The position numbers and the translations under genes are program-made. This document shows, in pieces, positions 5,285 through 7,698 of a DNA stretch of 7,698 nucleotides. How positions within the stretch are numbered: position 1 is the first letter of the stretch; every line of letters begins with the position of its first letter. This DNA comes from Nitriliruptoraceae bacterium (GTDB taxonomy: Bacteria; Actinomycetota; Nitriliruptoria; Nitriliruptorales; Nitriliruptoraceae): contig SLLJ01000098.1 in NCBI GenBank assembly GCA_007134165.1, forward strand, positions 1-7,698. The letters are read 5' to 3'. The notes beneath the pieces were generated by a model. The model ran no database searches, was not told the origin of the DNA, and saw only the letters and a list, made by a program, of their open reading frames with translations.

Positions 5285-5721
5285 TCAGCCGTCGAGGAGC
5301 GCGGTCATCGCCCGCACGTCTCCGCGCAGCGCCGGCAGGTGTGCCAGATTGTCGACCACGAGGCGGTCGTCGACGTCCGCGTAGCCGTGCACCAGCACGT
5401 TGCGGAACCCGACCGACCCCGCCATCGACGCGGTGAGCTCGGCGTCGAGCAGTTCGGCCTGCTCGAGCAGCCGGAATGCATCGGCGTTCGACGCTGGCGT
5501 ACCCAGGCTCTCGAGCGGCTGTCAAGCCCTTGAGCGGCGACGACGTGGTGGGCCGCGTCGATGCAGGCCTCGATGGCGGTCTGGTAGGTGTATTTCAGGT
5601 GCCCAAGACGGACCTCGTCGTTCAGCAGCCGCTCCGGATCCTTCTCGGCGTAGCGTTCGAGAACGCTCAGCCGTGCGGTGACGCGGCCGAGCACGGCGAG
5701 CAGTCGCTGTGCGTCAACCAT
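5285..5721 (-). pseudogene. hepT: HepT-type HEPN toxin gene, frameshifted
   Basis: The first part, from ATG 5721, reads as a HepT/DUF86 N-terminus: RVTARLSVLERYAEKDPERL, then LNDEVRLGHLKYTYQTAIEA, CIDAAHHVVAAQGLDS. Around 5505-5524 the reading jumps to another frame, which continues as SLGTPASNADAFRLLEQAEL, then VGFRNVLVHGYADVDDR, and ends at a TGA at 5285-5287. The second part carries RNVLVHGY, the RX4HXY motif of HEPN ribonucleases. In the unshifted frame the sequence becomes arginine- and serine-rich nonsense ending at 5305. Adding one base would restore a 145-residue protein of normal HepT length, so a 1-base deletion (or sequencing error) is the simplest explanation. In intact pairs HepT cleaves RNA and its partner adenylylates the tyrosine of this motif. 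The start overlaps the mntA stop by 8 bp (ATGGTTGA), typical of translational coupling. I see no obvious slippery heptamer for programmed frameshifting. Confidence 0.8.
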
Positions 5722-6085
5722 GGGCACGCACGAAGTCGCGACGGAACGCCTCCCGCCGGAAGGCTTCGTCGAGGTGGCGTTTTCGGGTGTCAGCCTGCCA
5801 CCGCACGCGTTGCACCGGATCGTCGTCGAGCACGACGCACCCAGTCAGTGCGATCCGGCCCGCCAGGGTCTCCGGGGCCCGCTTCAGGTCGACCAGATCA
5901 ACGACCTCGGGCAGTGCCCCGCACAGGGCCCAGTGGTCGACCGGTCCGTCCGCCCATACCGCGAGGTCGACATCGGAGGCGTCGGTGGCGCGGCCATCGG
6001 CGTGGCTGCCGAACACCAGCGCGAAGCGAACGCCGTGGCCTCGCAGCACCCGCCGCAGTTCGTCAAGATCGATCGGCAGTTCCAT
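5714..6085 (-). CDS. mntA: MntA-type nucleotidyltransferase antitoxin of a HEPN/MNT pair
   Basis: A 123-residue minimal nucleotidyltransferase. It shows GSHADGRATDASDVDLAVW at residues 26-44, the GS...DxD signature with Asp38 and Asp40 as metal-binding acids. VVDLVDL at 61-67 supplies the third acid (Asp66). In characterised HepT/MntA pairs this enzyme transfers AMP from ATP to a tyrosine beside the HEPN active site and so silences the toxin; it acts in the cytoplasm as a complex. The order antitoxin then toxin and the 8-bp overlap with hepT fit that family. All catalytic residues are kept, while the toxin gene next to it is broken. The ATG at 6085 lies eight bases after a TAGGCT, so the mRNA is probably leaderless or nearly so. 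There are no signs of membrane segments. The family call is firm; the activity is inferred from relatives. Confidence 0.9.
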   Translation of the reverse strand: MELPIDLDELRRVLRGHGVRFALVFGSHADGRATDASDVDLAVWADGPVDHWALCGALPEVVDLVDLKRAPETLAGRIALTGCVVLDDDPVQRVRWQADTRKRHLDEAFRREAFRRDFVRAHG

Positions 6086-6093
6086 CGGCGATC

Positions 6094-6099
6094 AGCCTA
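6094..6099 (-). promoter_or_regulatory. -10 element for mntA-hepT
   Basis: On the minus strand TAGGCT is followed by eight bases (GATCGCCG) and ATG 6085. The spacing places the start of transcription at or one base before the start codon. No ribosome binding site is visible in the short gap, in keeping with a leaderless start. A clear -35 box is absent. Confidence 0.45.
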
Positions 6100-6283
6100 C
6101 TGCTACGGACTCGTCCCGGTCGCGCGCCGGTGAAGTGACCGCGGTTGGCCTGGTCGCGGCCGGTGCCCAGACGGACCAGAGCGGCACCACGAACCTCGTC
6201 GACCACACCACCGGCGCCGCCGGCCTGCTGCGCTCGAAGCGGCCCGGAACCCCGTCAGCCGAGACCGGTCACCTGAAGCCGGG
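6100..6283. other. Stretch without a recognisable gene between mntA and the PIN-domain remnant
   Basis: No reading frame here looks like a protein I recognise on either strand, and I find no tRNA or other RNA structure. Plus-strand open frames over it have no plausible start or ribosome site. Together with the remnants at 6284-6733 it makes about 650 bp without an intact gene, unusual next to the tightly packed rest of the window. It may be further decayed toxin-antitoxin DNA plus the promoter zone of mntA. Confidence 0.4.
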
Positions 6284-6477
6284 TCACCCGACGTCCGACC
6301 CGAACGCGGCGGCGAGGCCGCGGTCGAAGGCCCACAGCTCCTCGACATCGTGACGCGCACCAGCGGCGAGTTGGATCAGGTCACGTGCACCCAGCGCCGT
6401 CGTTGTCCGACGTCGTCACGGTTCCGGTGTGGACGTCCAACCGCATGCCTGACCACGTTGGTGTCGGCGAAGGTCAC
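6284..6477 (-). pseudogene. PIN-domain (VapC-like) toxin remnant, internally deleted and frameshifted
   Basis: From GTG 6477 the frame reads (V/M)TFADTNVVRHAVGRP. This resembles the start of a PIN domain, where the Asp of DTN is the first catalytic acid. It runs into a stop (TGA) near 6380. In a neighbouring frame, from about 6396, TALGARDLIQLAAGARHDVE and then ELWAFDRGLAAAFG follow, ending at TGA 6284-6286. These look like the C-terminal part of a PIN domain, with the acid of ARDL and the acid of FDRG. A normal VapC is about 130 residues; here about 60 in the middle, including the second conserved acid, are missing. The GTG overlaps the stop of an upstream frame as GTGA, the usual junction of a vapB-vapC pair, but that upstream frame is not recognisable. 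A working ribonuclease is not expected. The match is by eye to short motifs, so confidence is moderate. Confidence 0.5.
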
Positions 6478-6612
6478 GCAGAGGTCGCGTCGAACTCCAG
6501 CCCCGGAAGGCGGGAAGGGTCGATCTGTCCGCGATGGACCTGCCCGTCATCCTCAGGATGATCCTCGCCGTGTCGGCGGCCGGCCTCAAGCAGCCAGGCG
6601 CTCGACGCTCGC
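6474..6612 (-). other. Open frame ending at the GTGA junction, possible antitoxin remnant
   Basis: A minus-strand frame ends ...SRLPGLEFDATSA at TGA 6474-6476, overlapping the PIN-remnant GTG by four bases. Upstream it reads SSAWLLEAGRRHGED, and 'SAWLxEA' occurs in some ribbon-helix-helix VapB antitoxins. Further upstream the frame has no credible start and is arginine-rich. I do not recognise it as a family. The place and the overlap suggest the decayed antitoxin partner; this is inference only. Confidence 0.2.
6547..6561. repeat. 15-bp palindrome within the remnant region
   Basis: TCATCCTCAGGATGA has 7-bp arms around one central base and overlaps a second dyad, AGGATGATCCT (6555-6565). Toxin-antitoxin operons are often controlled through such palindromes, but here it would lie inside the supposed antitoxin frame rather than before it. 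Function unknown. Confidence 0.3.
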
Positions 6613-6636
6613 GACGGGCCGGTGCGCGCAAGCCCT

Positions 6637-6676
6637 CTTGCTCGGCGTCGTCGGTCCGCACCCGGATCCGAGCAAG
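6637..6676 (-). terminator. Inverted repeat downstream of the alpha/beta hydrolase gene, possible terminator
   Basis: CTTGCTCGG (6637-6645) pairs perfectly with CCGAGCAAG (6668-6676) across 22 bases. Reading along the minus strand it begins about 58 bases after the hydrolase stop at 6734. There is no T tract and the loop is large, so it is a modest candidate. Confidence 0.35.
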
Positions 6677-6723
6677 GAGCAACGCAGCAGCACCGGTGCG
6701 TGTTCGGTGCCCATACGGTCGGG

Positions 6724-6743
6724 TCACCGGTGCTCACCGGTGC
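6724..6743. repeat. Tandem 10-bp repeat across the hydrolase stop codon
   Basis: TCACCGGTGC occurs twice in direct succession (6724-6733 and 6734-6743). On the minus strand the hydrolase ends CAG CAC CGG TGA, and the following ten bases repeat GCACCGGTGA. The 8-bp palindrome CACCGGTG inside it is present a third time at 6691-6698. It may be a slippage duplication or a protein-binding cluster. Confidence 0.5.
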
Positions 6744-7534
6744 TGCTCGAGAAAGCCCCGCAGGATTCGGTCGAAAGTGTCGGTCTGCTCGAGGTTCGCG
6801 AAGTGCCCAGCGCCGGCGAGGTCGACCACCTCGGCGTCGTCGCGGCCCTCGAGCGCGGCGAGGGTGGTGTCGAGCGCGCGGTTGATGCCGCGGTCGAGTT
6901 CGCAGCGCAGCAGCAAGGTCGGGATGCTGCTCGTGGCCAGGGTCGCGGTGTGGTCGTAGCTGGCGATGTTCTCGGCCAGTAGGCGCACGGCAACGGGATC
7001 GGCCATGGCCATCAGGGCGGCGATCCGACGGCCGGCCTCACGGTCCTTGATGCCCAAGCTGGTCAACCGGCCCACCCCCGAGGTCCCGACCAGGCGCACC
7101 AGCAGCGTCATGCTGTGCGCCAGCGCACGGCTCGATGACAGCTGCGCGGTGGTGCCGAAGGTGGTCAGGGTCGCGAGGCGCTGCGGGGCCGAACGGGCGA
7201 GCTCGAGCCCGACCAGCCCGCCCACGGAGTTGCCCACCAGGTGCACCCGGGCAACCTCGAGGTGGTCGAGCAGCACAAGCACGTCCGCGGCCAGCCGTGC
7301 GATGCTCAGGTCCTCGCGGCGTGGGGTTGCCGGCAAGGTCGAGCGACCGTGCCCGCGTAGTGACGGGGCGATGACGTGCCAGCGGTCGGCGAGCGAGGTC
7401 AGCTGCGGGGTGAACTGCCGCCAGTTGGGTCCATTGCCGTGCACCAGCAGCACGCTCGGGGCCTTCGCATCCCCACTGGTGGCGTACTCGAGGCGGACCT
7501 GCTCGTCGATTGCGACGGTGTGGGTCTCGATCAT
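6734..7534 (-). CDS. Alpha/beta-fold hydrolase
   Basis: A 266-residue soluble hydrolase of the alpha/beta fold, the usual length for single-domain members such as enol-lactonases, esterases and epoxide hydrolases. Visible elements: the oxyanion region VLLVHGNGPNWRQF (residues 28-41), the RGHGRS turn (60-65), the nucleophile elbow GNSVGG with Ser103, a likely acid in LLLRCELD (Asp214), and GAGHFANLEQ with His244. A serine nucleophile points to ester, lactone or thioester hydrolysis; the substrate cannot be named. A cap region spans about residues 128-200. ATG 7534 was chosen because GGGGGGAG lies seven bases upstream and the fold starts directly. A longer reading from 7594 adds 20 residues unlike the family and without a ribosome site. 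The gene is first in the minus-strand series, but the gap and hairpin after it suggest it is transcribed alone. Confidence 0.88.
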   Translation of the reverse strand: MIETHTVAIDEQVRLEYATSGDAKAPSVLLVHGNGPNWRQFTPQLTSLADRWHVIAPSLRGHGRSTLPATPRREDLSIARLAADVLVLLDHLEVARVHLVGNSVGGLVGLELARSAPQRLATLTTFGTTAQLSSSRALAHSMTLLVRLVGTSGVGRLTSLGIKDREAGRRIAALMAMADPVAVRLLAENIASYDHTATLATSSIPTLLLRCELDRGINRALDTTLAALEGRDDAEVVDLAGAGHFANLEQTDTFDRILRGFLEQHR

Positions 7535-7541
7535 TCTGCTG

Positions 7542-7549
7542 CTCCCCCC
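7542..7549 (-). promoter_or_regulatory. Ribosome binding site that sets the hydrolase start
   Basis: GGGGGGAG on the minus strand is separated from ATG 7534 by seven bases (CAGCAGA). It is the strongest ribosome site in the window and decides against the upstream ATG at 7594, which has none. Confidence 0.65.
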
Positions 7550-7612
7550 GGGTGTCTCCAGCACTATGGGTCGTCGGTCGTCCTGCGCTGACATCGTGCG
7601 CAGACATCGGTG

Positions 7613-7618
7613 ACGCTA
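7613..7618 (-). promoter_or_regulatory. Possible -10 element for the hydrolase gene
   Basis: TAGCGT on the minus strand fits TANNNT. Transcription from it would start near 7606, giving a leader of about 70 bases that contains the ribosome site. No convincing -35 box is seen 16-18 bases upstream. The same hexamer serves the phosphoesterase gene. I find no gene in the remaining bases to 7698. Confidence 0.35.
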
Positions 7619-7698
7619 GCTGCGCACGGTTTGTCGTCCGCCCGTGGACACATACCTCCGCAGGCGCGAGTTTCGTGCATGACCCGCGGCGCCCGTGG

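Noticed and set aside
5500..5535. Programmed -1 frameshifting in hepT
   Set aside because: No X-XXY-YYZ slippery heptamer or clear downstream pseudoknot is visible; a single-base deletion is simpler.
6121..6353. Plus-strand open frame (VTAVGLVAAGAQTDQSG...) as a small protein
   Set aside because: No ribosome site or start in a sensible place, no family resemblance, and it runs antisense into the PIN remnant.
7631..7658. Plus-strand promoter near the right edge (TTGTCG ... TACCTC)
   Set aside because: The -10 does not fit TANNNT, the spacing is off, and no gene start follows within the window.

Overview
The window is GC-rich (about two-thirds G+C by eye). Its genes end codons mostly in G or C, and its promoter-like hexamers are of the TANNNT type, several lying only 6 to 8 bases before a start codon. 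Together this points to an actinobacterium (Actinomycetota). I cannot place it in an order or genus.

Layout. At 1-126 is the C-terminal end of a plus-strand short-chain dehydrogenase. It converges on a complete minus-strand xylose isomerase gene (196-1533), and two back-to-back hairpins lie between them. A divergent control region (about 1534-1905) separates xylA from a plus-strand pair: a universal stress protein with an intact ATP-binding motif (1906-2337) and an AGCS-family sodium:alanine/glycine symporter (2355-3833). A perfect 14-bp inverted repeat closes that unit. Next come a small stand-alone cyclic-nucleotide-binding-fold protein (4025-4510, plus) and a calcineurin-like metallophosphoesterase (4504-5244, minus), which overlap tail to tail by 7 bp.

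From 5285 to 7534 everything is on the minus strand. In transcription order this is an alpha/beta hydrolase (7534-6734), a stretch of about 650 bp of debris holding a broken PIN-domain (VapC-like) toxin gene (6477-6284), then an MntA nucleotidyltransferase antitoxin (6085-5714) overlapping a HepT HEPN toxin gene (5721-5285). The hepT gene carries a single frameshift that separates its N-terminal half from its catalytic RX4HXY motif.

How the parts fit. The left part is ordinary metabolism and transport: pentose isomerisation, and amino-acid uptake linked to a stress protein. The right part looks like an eroding toxin-antitoxin islet. Two toxin genes of unrelated families are both broken, each before or within its catalytic region, while the MntA antitoxin is intact with all its catalytic acids. 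I saw no RNA gene, insertion sequence, integrase, CRISPR array or replication origin. I do not see a clearly new multi-gene system. The most rewarding points are the disabled toxins, the cyclic-nucleotide-fold protein lacking its phosphate-binding arginine beside a phosphoesterase, the series of leaderless-type starts, and the repeat-rich promoter of the stress protein/symporter pair.
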